Positions 13,398-21,621 of a stretch of DNA of 64,000 nt are shown in pieces (positions within the stretch are counted from its first letter, which is position 1; the number at the start of each line of letters is the position of its first letter). This stretch comes from Millisia brevis NBRC 105863. GTDB lineage: Bacteria; Actinomycetota; Actinomycetes; Mycobacteriales; Mycobacteriaceae. The stretch covers positions 62,001 to 126,000 of the forward strand of contig NZ_BCRN01000011.1 of assembly GCF_001552615.1 (NCBI RefSeq), given 5' to 3'. Both the position numbers and the translations under genes were made by a program. Below the pieces are notes generated by a model. That model was not told the origin of the DNA. It was given only the letters and a program-made list of their open reading frames with translations, and ran no database searches.

Positions 13398-14545
13398 CCG
13401 TTATGGATCGATCGACCGCACCCGACGCGGGCGATCCCGACTTCCTGCCGACACCACCGGATCTCTACGGACGCCGCGAACGCGACCGGGTGTTGCGCGG
13501 GCTGGGAATCGCCGGACGCTACTGGTTTCCGGCGTGGCAGCGACTGATCCACCCCGGCGAGCCGCAGGAGGTCGACCGCACGCTGACCGTGCGCATCGTC
13601 GACCGTCGGGTGGTCGCCCGCGACGAGAACGTCATCGAGCTGACCTTCGGCCCGGTCGGCGACGAGCCGCTGCCGCGGTGGTACGCCGGTGCGCACCTGG
13701 ACCTGCTGCTCCCGTCGGGGCGGATGCGCGAATACTCGCTGTGCGGCGATCCGACCGTGCAGGACACCTACCGCATCGCGGTACGGCGCATCCCGGACGG
13801 TGGCGGCGGTTCGCTCGAGGTCCACGACGCGCTGAAGGTCGGCGACACGATCCGAGTCAAGGGGCCGCGCAACGCATTTCCGCTGTCACTGCCCGGATTC
13901 GGCTCCCCCGCGACCCGGATGCGGTTCGTGGCCGGCGGCATCGGGATCACCCCGATCCTGCCGATGCTCGCCACCGCGGAACGGCTCGAGTTGCCGTGGT
14001 CGATGATCTACGTCGGCCGCAGCCGCGAGAGCCTGCCGTTCCTCGACGAACTGCGGCCGTACGGCAGCAAGATCACCATTCGTACCGACGACGAGCACGG
14101 TCTGCCGACGCCGGCGGATCTGCTGGGCGACGAGGATTCCGGCAGCCCGTCGGCCGAGCCGTCGACCGTCTACACCTGTGGCCCGCCGATGATGCTCGAG
14201 AATCTGCGACAGGCGTTGATCGGGCGCCCGGACGTGGAGTTGCACTACGAACGGTTCTCCGCGCCCCCGGTCGTCGGTGGCCGCCCGTTCACCATCACGC
14301 TCGCCAAGAGCGGGGTGCGGGTACCGGTCGCCGCGGACGAGCCCGCTTTGGAGGCGATTCGGCGCGAGCTGCCGGGCGTGCCCTACAGCTGTCGGCAGGG
14401 CTTCTGCGGGACGTGCAAGATCAAGGTGCTCGACGGCAAGGTCGAGCACCGCGACACGATCCTGTCGGACGCCGAACGCGACGCCGGATCGATGCTGATC
14501 TGCGTATCACGCTGCGTCGACGACGAACTGACGCTCGACCTCTAG
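13394..14545 (+). CDS. PDR/VanB-type ferredoxin oxidoreductase (FMN/NAD plus C-terminal 2Fe-2S)
   Basis: This electron-transfer protein of about 383 residues has a flavin-binding barrel (REYSLCGDP), an NAD-binding domain (FVAGGIGITPILPM, TVYTCGPPMM) and a plant-type 2Fe-2S domain with Cys333, Cys338, Cys341 and Cys370 (Cx4Cx2C...C). It is the class I phthalate dioxygenase reductase layout. The GTG at 13394 overlaps the previous stop (GTGA) and is preferred; an ATG at 13403 is the alternative. It probably reduces the diiron protein encoded just upstream. A hairpin at 14550-14577 follows the gene. Confidence 0.88.
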   Translation: MTVMDRSTAPDAGDPDFLPTPPDLYGRRERDRVLRGLGIAGRYWFPAWQRLIHPGEPQEVDRTLTVRIVDRRVVARDENVIELTFGPVGDEPLPRWYAGAHLDLLLPSGRMREYSLCGDPTVQDTYRIAVRRIPDGGGGSLEVHDALKVGDTIRVKGPRNAFPLSLPGFGSPATRMRFVAGGIGITPILPMLATAERLELPWSMIYVGRSRESLPFLDELRPYGSKITIRTDDEHGLPTPADLLGDEDSGSPSAEPSTVYTCGPPMMLENLRQALIGRPDVELHYERFSAPPVVGGRPFTITLAKSGVRVPVAADEPALEAIRRELPGVPYSCRQGFCGTCKIKVLDGKVEHRDTILSDAERDAGSMLICVSRCVDDELTLDL

Positions 14546-14549
14546 GCGA

Positions 14550-14577
14550 ACGGGGCTCCCGCGGGTGGGGGCCCCGT
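14550..14577 (+). terminator. Hairpin between the reductase and hmuT
   Basis: ACGGGGC and GCCCCGT form 7-bp arms around a 14-nt G/C-rich loop right after the reductase stop. It probably separates the oxygenase-like operon from hmuTUV. No T-tract follows. Confidence 0.45.
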
Positions 14578-14590
14578 CACAGCCGGCGGG

Positions 14591-14608
14591 GCAGTTAGCC
14601 TGTCCTGT
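14591..14608 (+). promoter_or_regulatory. Candidate hmuT promoter (leaderless) with a partial iron box
   Basis: A -10-like TAGCCT at 14596-14601 places the expected transcription start on the GTG of hmuT at 14609, so the mRNA may be leaderless; no Shine-Dalgarno is seen. The core GTTAGCCT-NN-CCT resembles the middle and one arm of the IdeR/DtxR box, while the other arm is poor. Iron control is expected for a haem importer, but the box is only about 11 of 19 matches by eye. Confidence 0.35.
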
Positions 14609-15673
14609 GTGACCGTCAGCCGCATGCCGCCCCGTTCCGACCACTTTCCCGGACGGCGGCGGCTCGCGGGGGCGGCCGCCGCGCTCGCGCTCCTGCTCGC
14701 GGGCTGCTCGACCGATCCGATCGACTCGTCGACGGCGGCGTCGTCCGCCTCGGTGGACGAGATCCTGCGCCCCGGGCCGCAGACCGCGACCCTCGCCGAG
14801 CCCTACGTCACACCCGAATCGACCCCCACCCCGGACCTGCCGGTCACCGTCACCGATTTCGGCGGCTCCGAGGTGACCGTGACCGACGCGTCGCGCATCA
14901 TCGCGCTCGACCGCTACGGCACCCTCGCGCAGACCGTGCTCGCACTGGGCCTCGGCGGTTCGATCGTCGGGCGCGATGTGCCGACCGACGATCCGACGGT
15001 GGCCGACGTGCCGGTGGTCACCGACAGCGGTCACCGCCTGACCCCGGAGGCGATCCTCGATCTCGATCCCACCGTGCTATTGGTCGACTCCTCGATCGGT
15101 CCCCCGGAGGCGATCGACCGGGTGCGCGAGGCCGGCGTTCCGGTGGTCACCTTCGACCCGGGCAGATCGGTCGACACCGTCACCACCCAGATCGAGGCGG
15201 TCGGCGCGGCCCTCGGGGTACCGGACGCGGCGAGCGACCTCGCCGGGCGGGTGGGCGACGAGATCGCCGCCGCCCGTGCGACGATCCCGGCCGGTACCGA
15301 GGACGTCACCGCCACCTTCGTCTACCTGCGCGGGGCCGCCCTGCAGCTGATGGCCGGTCCCGGCTCCGGCGCCGACGACCTGATCGCCGCCCTGGGGGCG
15401 ACCGACGCGGCGACCGTCGCCGGGCAGACCCAACCGTTCCTGGCGATCACCACCGAGGCGATGATCGCCGCCGACCCGGACGTGATCCTGGTGATGGCGG
15501 CGGGCGCAGAATCGGTCGGCGGCCTCGACGCGGTCGCCCAGTTGCCCGGTATCGCCCAGACCTCGGCGGGCAGCAACGACCGCATCATCGCGATGGACGA
15601 CTCGTACATCCTCGGCTTCGGCCCGCGCACCGGGCGGGTGCTCTCGGCATTGGCGGATGCGATGTACCGGTGA
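14609..15673 (+). CDS. hmuT: HmuT, haem ABC transporter substrate-binding lipoprotein
   Basis: This surface lipoprotein captures haem for import. It has 354 residues with a signal peptide (GRRRLAG, then a hydrophobic stretch) and lipobox LLAGC with Cys33. The mature part is a class III periplasmic-binding fold: VTVTDASRIIALDRYGTLAQ, the mid-helix segment, and LMAGPGSGADDLIAALGA, typical of HmuT. The GTG start is supported by the -10 element 7 nt upstream, although an internal ATG (residue 6) is also possible. It is the first gene of hmuTUV. The stop overlaps hmuU by 4 nt. Confidence 0.88.
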   Translation: MTVSRMPPRSDHFPGRRRLAGAAAALALLLAGCSTDPIDSSTAASSASVDEILRPGPQTATLAEPYVTPESTPTPDLPVTVTDFGGSEVTVTDASRIIALDRYGTLAQTVLALGLGGSIVGRDVPTDDPTVADVPVVTDSGHRLTPEAILDLDPTVLLVDSSIGPPEAIDRVREAGVPVVTFDPGRSVDTVTTQIEAVGAALGVPDAASDLAGRVGDEIAAARATIPAGTEDVTATFVYLRGAALQLMAGPGSGADDLIAALGATDAATVAGQTQPFLAITTEAMIAADPDVILVMAAGAESVGGLDAVAQLPGIAQTSAGSNDRIIAMDDSYILGFGPRTGRVLSALADAMYR

Positions 15674-16749
15674 CCGATTCCCCGCAGGTCGCACGGACGG
15701 CGCCGGTGGGCCCCACCCGTCGGCGCACCGTTCTGCCCGCCGCGCCGACGCTGATCGTGCTGGCGGTCGCCGTGGTCGCCGTCGGCCTCTACTGCGCCGG
15801 TCAAGGGCAGGTGTACATCCCGTACAGCGAGGTGATCGGCAGCGTCCTGCACCATATGGGCCTCGAGATCGGCCCGCTGCCCTCGCACCCGCGCGGCGAG
15901 GAAACGCTGTGGGTGGTGCGCTTCCCGCGGGTGATTCTCGCCGCGCTGATCGGCGCCGCCCTCGGCTGCGCCGGCGTGCTGATGCAGGGCGTCCTGGCCA
16001 ACCCGTTGGCCGAACCCGGTGTCGTCGGAGTGTCCTCCGGCGCGGCGGTCGGCGCGTCGGCCGCCTTCGTCGCCGGCGGCTTCTTCGCGTCCGGGTTGCC
16101 GCTGGTCGCCGCGGGCTTTCTCGGTGGGGTCATCACCGCGGCCGGTGTCTACCTGCTGGCGGTCAAAGACGGCCGCGCGGCGGTGATCACCATCGTGCTG
16201 ACCGGTATCGCGGTCAACGCCTTCGCCGGTGGGCTGATCGCGTTGATGACGTTCATCGCCTCCCCGACCGCGCGCGATCAGATCGTCTTCTGGCAGTTGG
16301 GGTCGCTGAACGCGGCGTCCTGGGAGGCGGTGTGGATCGTCGGGGCGATCGTGGCGATCGGGGTGCCGGCGGCGTGGTTGCTGGCCCGCCGACTCGATCT
16401 GCTCGCCCTCGGCGAGGCGCAGGCGGCCGGGCTCGGCATCGACGTCGACAAGCTGCGGCGGACAGCGATGGTGCTGGTGGCGGTCCTGGTCGCCGGGGCG
16501 GTGTCGTTCACCGGCATCGTGATGTTCGTCGGGCTGGTGGTCCCGCACCTGCTGCGCATGATCGTCGGACCGGCGCACCGGGTGCTCGTGCCGGCCTCCG
16601 CCCTGGGTGGGGCGCTGATCCTGCTGATCTCCGACCTGGTCGCCCGCACCCTGGTCGGCGGGGCGGACCTGCCGCTGGGCATGGTGACCGCCCTGGTCGG
16701 GGCGCCGGTCTTCTTCGTACTGCTGCGCAAGCGGGCGCACGGATGGTGA
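15670..16749 (+). CDS. hmuU: HmuU, haem ABC transporter permease
   Basis: This is a FecCD/BtuC-type membrane permease of 359 residues, the normal size for the family. The family-typical segments are present: RFPRVILAALIGAALGCAGVLMQG, shortened here to RVILAALIG for recognition, then GVSSGAAVGASAAF, GLVVPHLLR, and RTLVGGADLPLGMVTALVG before the short C-terminus. It forms the membrane channel for HmuT/HmuV. The start is a GTG overlapping the hmuT stop (GTGA). The 3' end overlaps hmuV. Confidence 0.9.
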   Translation: MTDSPQVARTAPVGPTRRRTVLPAAPTLIVLAVAVVAVGLYCAGQGQVYIPYSEVIGSVLHHMGLEIGPLPSHPRGEETLWVVRFPRVILAALIGAALGCAGVLMQGVLANPLAEPGVVGVSSGAAVGASAAFVAGGFFASGLPLVAAGFLGGVITAAGVYLLAVKDGRAAVITIVLTGIAVNAFAGGLIALMTFIASPTARDQIVFWQLGSLNAASWEAVWIVGAIVAIGVPAAWLLARRLDLLALGEAQAAGLGIDVDKLRRTAMVLVAVLVAGAVSFTGIVMFVGLVVPHLLRMIVGPAHRVLVPASALGGALILLISDLVARTLVGGADLPLGMVTALVGAPVFFVLLRKRAHGW

Positions 16750-17543
16750 CCCCCGCGCTCGAGGCCACGGACGTCGCCGTCGCGCGGGGTGGACGCACGA
16801 TCGTGCGGTCGGCCTCGCTGCACGTCGACCACGGCACGATCGTCGCGCTGATCGGTCCGAACGGTTGCGGCAAGTCGACGTTGCTGTCCGCGCTGTCGGG
16901 GATCGAGCGGCCCGCCGGCGGGCGGGTGCTGCTCGACGGGGTCGAGATGGCGGAGATCCCGCGCCGCGAGTTGGCCCGCCGCCGGGCGATCGTCCTACAG
17001 CAGAACGATGTGAGCTTCGGGTTCACGGTGGACGATGTGGTGGCGATGGGCCGCCACCCCTGGGAGCGCCGCCCCGAGCGGGTCGAGTCGGCCGCCGCGA
17101 TCGAGGAGGCTATCGGGCTCTGCGAGCTCGACGGGCTGCGCGAGGCGTCGATGGCGACCCTGTCCGGCGGCGAGCGCGCCCGTGTCGCCGTCGCCCGGGC
17201 CCTCGCCCAGCGCACCCCGGTGCTGATGCTCGACGAACCCAGCGCCGCGATGGATCTGCGGCACCAGGAGCACCTCTTTTCGACCCTCCGGCAGCGGTCC
17301 GGGCAGGGAGCGGCGATCCTGGTGGTCGTGCACGATCTTGCCCTCGCCGCCGCCTACGCCGACCGCATCGTGTTGATGGACAACGGTGAAACCGTCGCGG
17401 CGGGTACCCCGCGCGAGGTGTTGACCGCCGACCACATCGACCGGGTCTATCGGCATCCGATCGACACCTTCGATCACCCGGGCACCGGGCAGCTCATCGT
17501 GCTGCCGCACCGCTCCGATGTGTCGGCGACGGACGCCCGATGA
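16743..17543 (+). CDS. hmuV: HmuV, haem ABC transporter ATP-binding protein
   Basis: The 266-residue ATPase of the haem importer has Walker A GPNGCGKST, Q-loop region VLQQNDVSFGFTV, signature LSGGERARV, Walker B LMLDEPSAAMD and switch His in VVVHDLALA. The ATG at 16743 overlaps the hmuU stop; a GTG at 16746 is equally compatible. The 3' end overlaps the asparaginase start (ATGA), so that gene is in the same transcript. Confidence 0.9.
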   Translation: MVTPALEATDVAVARGGRTIVRSASLHVDHGTIVALIGPNGCGKSTLLSALSGIERPAGGRVLLDGVEMAEIPRRELARRRAIVLQQNDVSFGFTVDDVVAMGRHPWERRPERVESAAAIEEAIGLCELDGLREASMATLSGGERARVAVARALAQRTPVLMLDEPSAAMDLRHQEHLFSTLRQRSGQGAAILVVVHDLALAAAYADRIVLMDNGETVAAGTPREVLTADHIDRVYRHPIDTFDHPGTGQLIVLPHRSDVSATDAR

Positions 17544-18601
17544 CCGGGTCGACCACGGCCTCGACCGTCGTGCTGATCGGCACCGGCGGCACGATCGCCG
17601 CCCGCGTGGACGACGCCGGGGTCGCGACCGTCGCCGACGGATTGCCGGGCGGCCTCGACCCGGCCGACACCGTCGACGCGACAGGCTCCTCGCTGCGGAT
17701 CGTCGACCTCTTCGCGGTCGACTCCTCGGCGCTGACCTTGGCGCAACTCGATCGCATCGACGCCGAGGTCCGCCGGGCCGCAGCCGATCCCACCGTCGTC
17801 GGGGTGGTGGTCACGCACGGGACCGACACGATGGAGGAGACCGCGATGCTGGTCGACCTGCATCACACCGGCGATGCCGCGGTGGCCTTCACCGGCGCGC
17901 AGCGGACGGCCGACCATCCCGATCCGGACGGCCCGGCCAACCTCGAACTGGCGATCGCCGCCGCTCGCGACCCCGCTCGCGCCGGCCGCACCTGGATCGC
18001 CTTCGCCGACCGGGTGCTTCCCGCGGCGGGGACCACCAAGCTCGATACCGCCCGCCTCGACGGCTTCGGCCAGAACCTAGCGGACGACGCCCCCTCGGCC
18101 GGCGATCTGGAGCGGACCAGCGATGTGGAGCCGTCCGGAGATGTGCAGCCGACCGAAGATGTGCAGCCGTCGGGCGGCCGGATGACCCTGCCGCCGGCGC
18201 CGATCGCCGATGTGGTGGTCGACATCGTGACCCTGCACGTCGGGGCGACCGGTCGCACGATCCGCGCGGCGATCGCCGCCGGGGTGGACGGTCTGGTGGT
18301 CGTCGCGCTCGGCGGCGGCAACGCCCACCCCGATGTGACGGTCGCGATCGGTGAGGCAACGGCCGCCGGTATTCCGGTGGCGCTGACCAGTCGCACCCCG
18401 TTCGGAGCGATCAGCACCGCCTACGGCGGCGGGGGTGGCGGCCACGATATGGCCGCGGCCGGGGCGATCCCGACCGGACTGCTCCGGGCCTCCCAGGCGC
18501 GGATCGCCCTGGCTGCCGCGATCGCCGCACACCGCGACCAACCCGACCACGCGCGTACGACCTTCGCCGCGATCTGTGCGAGGACCTGCTCGCAGGACTG
18601 A
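17540..18601 (+). CDS. L-asparaginase (class 1 family)
   Basis: This asparaginase (353 residues) hydrolyses asparagine to aspartate and ammonia. Both active-site signatures are clear: IGTGGTIAAR near the N-terminus with the nucleophilic Thr, and VVTHGTDTMEETA. The C-terminal domain has VVVALGGGNAHPDV. There is no signal peptide, so it is probably cytoplasmic. Its ATG overlaps hmuV by 4 nt, an unusual partner for a haem operon. Between the two domains (residues 189-212) it carries an insertion made of four 6-residue repeats encoded by an 18-bp DNA repeat. A long palindrome follows the stop. Confidence 0.88.
   Translation: MTGSTTASTVVLIGTGGTIAARVDDAGVATVADGLPGGLDPADTVDATGSSLRIVDLFAVDSSALTLAQLDRIDAEVRRAAADPTVVGVVVTHGTDTMEETAMLVDLHHTGDAAVAFTGAQRTADHPDPDGPANLELAIAAARDPARAGRTWIAFADRVLPAAGTTKLDTARLDGFGQNLADDAPSAGDLERTSDVEPSGDVQPTEDVQPSGGRMTLPPAPIADVVVDIVTLHVGATGRTIRAAIAAGVDGLVVVALGGGNAHPDVTVAIGEATAAGIPVALTSRTPFGAISTAYGGGGGGHDMAAAGAIPTGLLRASQARIALAAAIAAHRDQPDHARTTFAAICARTCSQD
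18104..18175 (+). repeat. In-frame 18-bp tandem repeat (4 units) inside the asparaginase gene
   Basis: Units begin at 18104, 18122, 18140 and 18158. The last three are close variants beginning GATGTGSAGCCG; the first (GATCTGGAGCGG) is more degenerate. They encode Asp-Leu/Val-Glu/Gln-x-x-x blocks, including DVEPSG, DVQPTE and DVQPSG. Because 18 is divisible by 3, unit gain or loss keeps the frame. Confidence 0.85.
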
Positions 18602-18602
18602 G

Positions 18603-18679
18603 GTGTGGAAATCGGCACCTATACGGTCCGCGGACACGATATACGTGCTCGCGGACCGTATAGGTGCCGATTTCCACAC
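18603..18679. terminator. 77-bp palindrome with perfect 30-bp arms between convergent genes
   Basis: Arms at 18603-18632 and 18650-18679 are exact reverse complements (outer ends GTGTGGAAATCGG / CCGATTTCCACAC). The 17-nt loop itself contains CACG/CGTG. It starts 2 nt after the asparaginase stop and lies 44 bp from the end of the convergent GNAT gene, so it can act as a bidirectional terminator. The arms are much longer than those of the other terminators in the window (7-17 bp), so a dispersed palindromic element is an alternative. Confidence 0.75.
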
Positions 18680-18722
18680 GACCTCGACGCGAGCCCCTCG
18701 GCAGCGACCGCACACGCGATCC

Positions 18723-19163
18723 CTAGTCGCGCAACCACATTCCGGTCCGCGCCGGGGCGACGTCCTCGAAGCCGTGGGTCTCGTAGAGGTGCCGACCGGG
18801 CGGGTCGGCGGTGAGAGTCACGTAGGCGCCGGGCTCGGCCCGTTCGCGGATCTCGGCGAGCAGCGATTGCAGCACCGCCGCCCCGATGCCGCGGCCCTGA
18901 TGGTCGGGCAGGGTCGCCATATCGGCGATCAGGAAGTACCAACCGCCGTCGCCGACCACCCGGCCCATGCCGACGGCTTCCCCGGACGCGGTGCGCACCG
19001 TGCGCCACGTCCAGGTGCCGGCGATCGCCCCCTCCGCCTGCCGGGCGGTCTTGGGCGACAGACCGGTCACCGCTCGCAGCCGCCGGTACTCGTCGACCGT
19101 CGGCGGGTCGACGAGCATCCGGTAGTCGGCGGCGAGCGGTGCGGCCATCCGAATATCTTCCAC
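18723..19163 (-). CDS. GNAT-family N-acetyltransferase
   Basis: This small acetyltransferase (146 residues) carries the acetyl-CoA-binding motif A: LPDHQGRGIGAAVLQSLL, followed by the motif B-like YETHGFEDVAP. The substrate is unknown. It lies downstream of, and 11 bp from, the acyl-CoA dehydrogenase pair on the same strand, so it may be cotranscribed. The first Met is at 19163; a second (MAAPL) five codons on could also serve. Confidence 0.82.
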   Translation of the reverse strand: MEDIRMAAPLAADYRMLVDPPTVDEYRRLRAVTGLSPKTARQAEGAIAGTWTWRTVRTASGEAVGMGRVVGDGGWYFLIADMATLPDHQGRGIGAAVLQSLLAEIRERAEPGAYVTLTADPPGRHLYETHGFEDVAPARTGMWLRD

Positions 19164-19174
19164 GGGTAGGTATC

Positions 19175-20308
19175 TCAGCCGGTGACGTCGACCATCTCGT
19201 GGTCGCTGACCGTATCGGCGAGCACCTTCAGGTGCTCGGAGCGGCCACCGAGGGTGTGCTCGATCGCGGTCAAGCGGCTGAAGTAATGGCCCACCGGGTA
19301 CTCCGCCGTCACGCCGATACCGCCGTGCAGCTGCACCGCCTCCTGGCCGATATGCCGTGCGGCGGTGCTGATCTGCAGCTTGGTACGCGAGGCGACCACC
19401 GGGTCGACGATGCCGTCGGCCAGCGTCATCGTGGCGTAGAGGTTCATGCTCTGCGCCAGTTCCAGCGAGACGTACATATCGGCGGCGCGCTGGGTCAGGG
19501 TCTGGAACTTCGCCAGCACAACGCCGAACTGCTTGCGCTGCTTGAGGTACTCGGAGGTCAGCCGCAGCGATTCCTCCATCGCGCCGACCGCTTCGGCGCA
19601 GAGCCCGGCCTGGGCCCGCACGGTCGCCTCGGTGATCGCGGCGCTCGCGTCGCCGGTACCCAACTCCTCGGCGGCCGCGCCGTCGAAGACCACCTGGGCG
19701 CCGCGCAATCCGTCGTGCGTGCGGTAGGCGGTGCGGGTGACGCCGGCGGCGTCGGCCTGGACCAGGAACAGCCCGGTGGTGCCGTCCGGGCGCACCGCGG
19801 AGACCACCAGGGTCGCCGCTCCGTCACCCCGCAGCACCGGGTTCTTCGTGCCGGAGATCGTCCAGCCGTCACCGACGGGGGTCGCGGTGGTGGCCAGGGT
19901 GGTCGACGGCCACCGCACTCCGGGCTCGGCATGGGCGAAGGCCAGCAACAACGATCCCTCTGCCACCTCGGGCAGCAGTCGGCCGCGCTGTTCGGCCGAG
20001 CCGAGCGCGCCGATCAGACCGCCGGGGACCACGACGGCGTCGAGCAGCGGTTCGGGTGCCAGCACCCGGCCGATCTCGACCATGACCGCCATCAATTCCT
20101 CGGGTCCGGCGCCCACGCCGCCGTCCTCCTCGGAGAAGGTCAGACCGAGGATGCCGGTCTCGGCGAGCTGCCGCCAGACCTCGGTGCTGTAGCCGGGGTC
20201 GGTCGCCACTGCGCGGCGGCGCGCCTCGGCATCGCCGTAGGTCTTGGCGAGCAGGTCACGCACGGTGTCGCGCAACATCTTCTGTTCGTCATCGAATTCG
20301 AAATGCAT
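19175..20308 (-). CDS. Acyl-CoA dehydrogenase, second subunit (FadE family)
   Basis: This flavin acyl-CoA dehydrogenase has 377 residues. It starts MHFEFDDEQKMLRDTVRDLL and has the late segment ELHGGIGVTAEYPVGHYFSR typical of the partner subunit in actinobacterial alpha2beta2 FadE pairs. The upstream gene encodes the other subunit with the YGGSNEIQ ending. In such heterotetramers one FAD site is shared per dimer. The ATG at 20308 is chosen because it matches the normal N-terminus; the frame is open for 58 more codons upstream but runs into the previous gene. Substrate is unknown. Confidence 0.85.
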   Translation of the reverse strand: MHFEFDDEQKMLRDTVRDLLAKTYGDAEARRRAVATDPGYSTEVWRQLAETGILGLTFSEEDGGVGAGPEELMAVMVEIGRVLAPEPLLDAVVVPGGLIGALGSAEQRGRLLPEVAEGSLLLAFAHAEPGVRWPSTTLATTATPVGDGWTISGTKNPVLRGDGAATLVVSAVRPDGTTGLFLVQADAAGVTRTAYRTHDGLRGAQVVFDGAAAEELGTGDASAAITEATVRAQAGLCAEAVGAMEESLRLTSEYLKQRKQFGVVLAKFQTLTQRAADMYVSLELAQSMNLYATMTLADGIVDPVVASRTKLQISTAARHIGQEAVQLHGGIGVTAEYPVGHYFSRLTAIEHTLGGRSEHLKVLADTVSDHEMVDVTG

Positions 20309-20345
20309 GCTGGTGTCCTTGCGGATGAAGGGGCGAACAGAAGGT

Positions 20346-21509
20346 CTAGAGGCCGAGGATGCCGGACGAGATGATGCCGCGCTGAATCTCGTTGGAACCG
20401 CCGTAGATCGAGACCTTCCGGTGGTTGAGGTAGCGACGCGCCGACTGCTGCGCCCACTCGGGGCTCGCGATGTCCGCAGCATCGACCGGCAGCGAGTCGG
20501 CCGCGGCGATATCGGTCACCAACTCCGTCACCAACTGGTCGAGTTGAGAGCCGCGCAGCTTCAGCACCGACGATGCCGGGCTGGGCTTGCCCTTCTCGTA
20601 GCTCGCCACGATGCGCAGCAGCGTCACCTCGAGGGCGAGCAGTTCGTTCTCCAACTCGGCCACACGGGCGGCGAACAGCGGATCGTCGAAGAGCGATCCG
20701 CCGGGCAGCGCGGCGGCGAGGGCCTTGGCCTCGGCGAGCGCACGCTTGGTCTCACCGACGCGCGCGATGCCGGTGCGCTCGTTGCCCAGCAGGAACTTCG
20801 CGTACGTCCAGCCGGCGTTCTCCTCGCCGACAAGGTTCTCGACCGGCACGCGGACGTTCTCGAGGAAGACCTCGTTGACCTCGAAGCCACCATCGATCAG
20901 CTCGATAGGTCGCACGGTCACGCCGGGCGCATCCATCGGGAACAGCAGCATCGAGATGCCCATCTGCTTCTTCGGCGCGCTCGGGTCGGTCCGGACCAGG
21001 CAGAAGATCCAGTCGCCGAACTGCCCGAGCGTCGTCCAGGTCTTCTGACCGTTGACCACGTAGGAGTCGCCGTCGCGGACCGCCACGGTGCGCAGCGATG
21101 CCAGATCGGACCCGGCCTCGGGCTCGGAGAAGCCTTGGGACCACCAGATGTCGAGGTTCGCGGTCTTCGGCAGGAAGCGCTCCTTGAGTTCCTGCGAGCC
21201 GAAGGTGGCGATCACCGGACCGATCATCCCGGCGTTGAAGCTCAACGGCTCCGGGACTCCGGCCAACTGCATCTCGTTGAGCCAGATGTGGCGCTGCACC
21301 GGGCTCCAGTCGCGGCCGCCCCACTCGACGGGCCAGCCGGGTACGGCGTAGCCGTGCTCGTTGAGCACCTGCATCGACCGGACGATGTCGTCACGGCTGA
21401 GCTCACCGCGAATATTGCTCTCGCGAATGTCCTCCGGAAATGTGGTGCGGTAGAACGTCCGCAGCTCGTCGCGGAACTCGGCCTCCTCAGGGGAGAGCGC
21501 AAGCTTCAT
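20346..21509 (-). CDS. Acyl-CoA dehydrogenase, first subunit (FadE family)
   Basis: This 387-residue acyl-CoA dehydrogenase has the flavin/substrate motif GFSEPEAGSDLASLRT, the segment NGQKTWTTLG, LLGNERTGIARVG and the C-terminal SIYGGSNEIQRGII. These are characteristic of the partner that ends in ...GILGL in FadE heterodimers. Two adjacent ATGs (21512 and 21509) follow a purine-rich AAGGA; the second gives the usual MKLALSPEE start. It is followed after 37 bp by the second subunit. It is divergent from the histidine phosphatase gene. Confidence 0.87.
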   Translation of the reverse strand: MKLALSPEEAEFRDELRTFYRTTFPEDIRESNIRGELSRDDIVRSMQVLNEHGYAVPGWPVEWGGRDWSPVQRHIWLNEMQLAGVPEPLSFNAGMIGPVIATFGSQELKERFLPKTANLDIWWSQGFSEPEAGSDLASLRTVAVRDGDSYVVNGQKTWTTLGQFGDWIFCLVRTDPSAPKKQMGISMLLFPMDAPGVTVRPIELIDGGFEVNEVFLENVRVPVENLVGEENAGWTYAKFLLGNERTGIARVGETKRALAEAKALAAALPGGSLFDDPLFAARVAELENELLALEVTLLRIVASYEKGKPSPASSVLKLRGSQLDQLVTELVTDIAAADSLPVDAADIASPEWAQQSARRYLNHRKVSIYGGSNEIQRGIISSGILGL

Positions 21510-21621
21510 CATCCTCGATATCCTTCCGTCCACGCCGACGCCTCGACGGTACCCCGGCCGACTGCACGCAGCGCACCGACCGGCCGGCCCTTACCGACCG
21601 ATCGGATAGTGTGCGTTCACT

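Noticed and set aside
18104-18175. CRISPR array
   Set aside because: Units are contiguous, 18 bp, without spacers and in frame within asparaginase; no cas genes are near.
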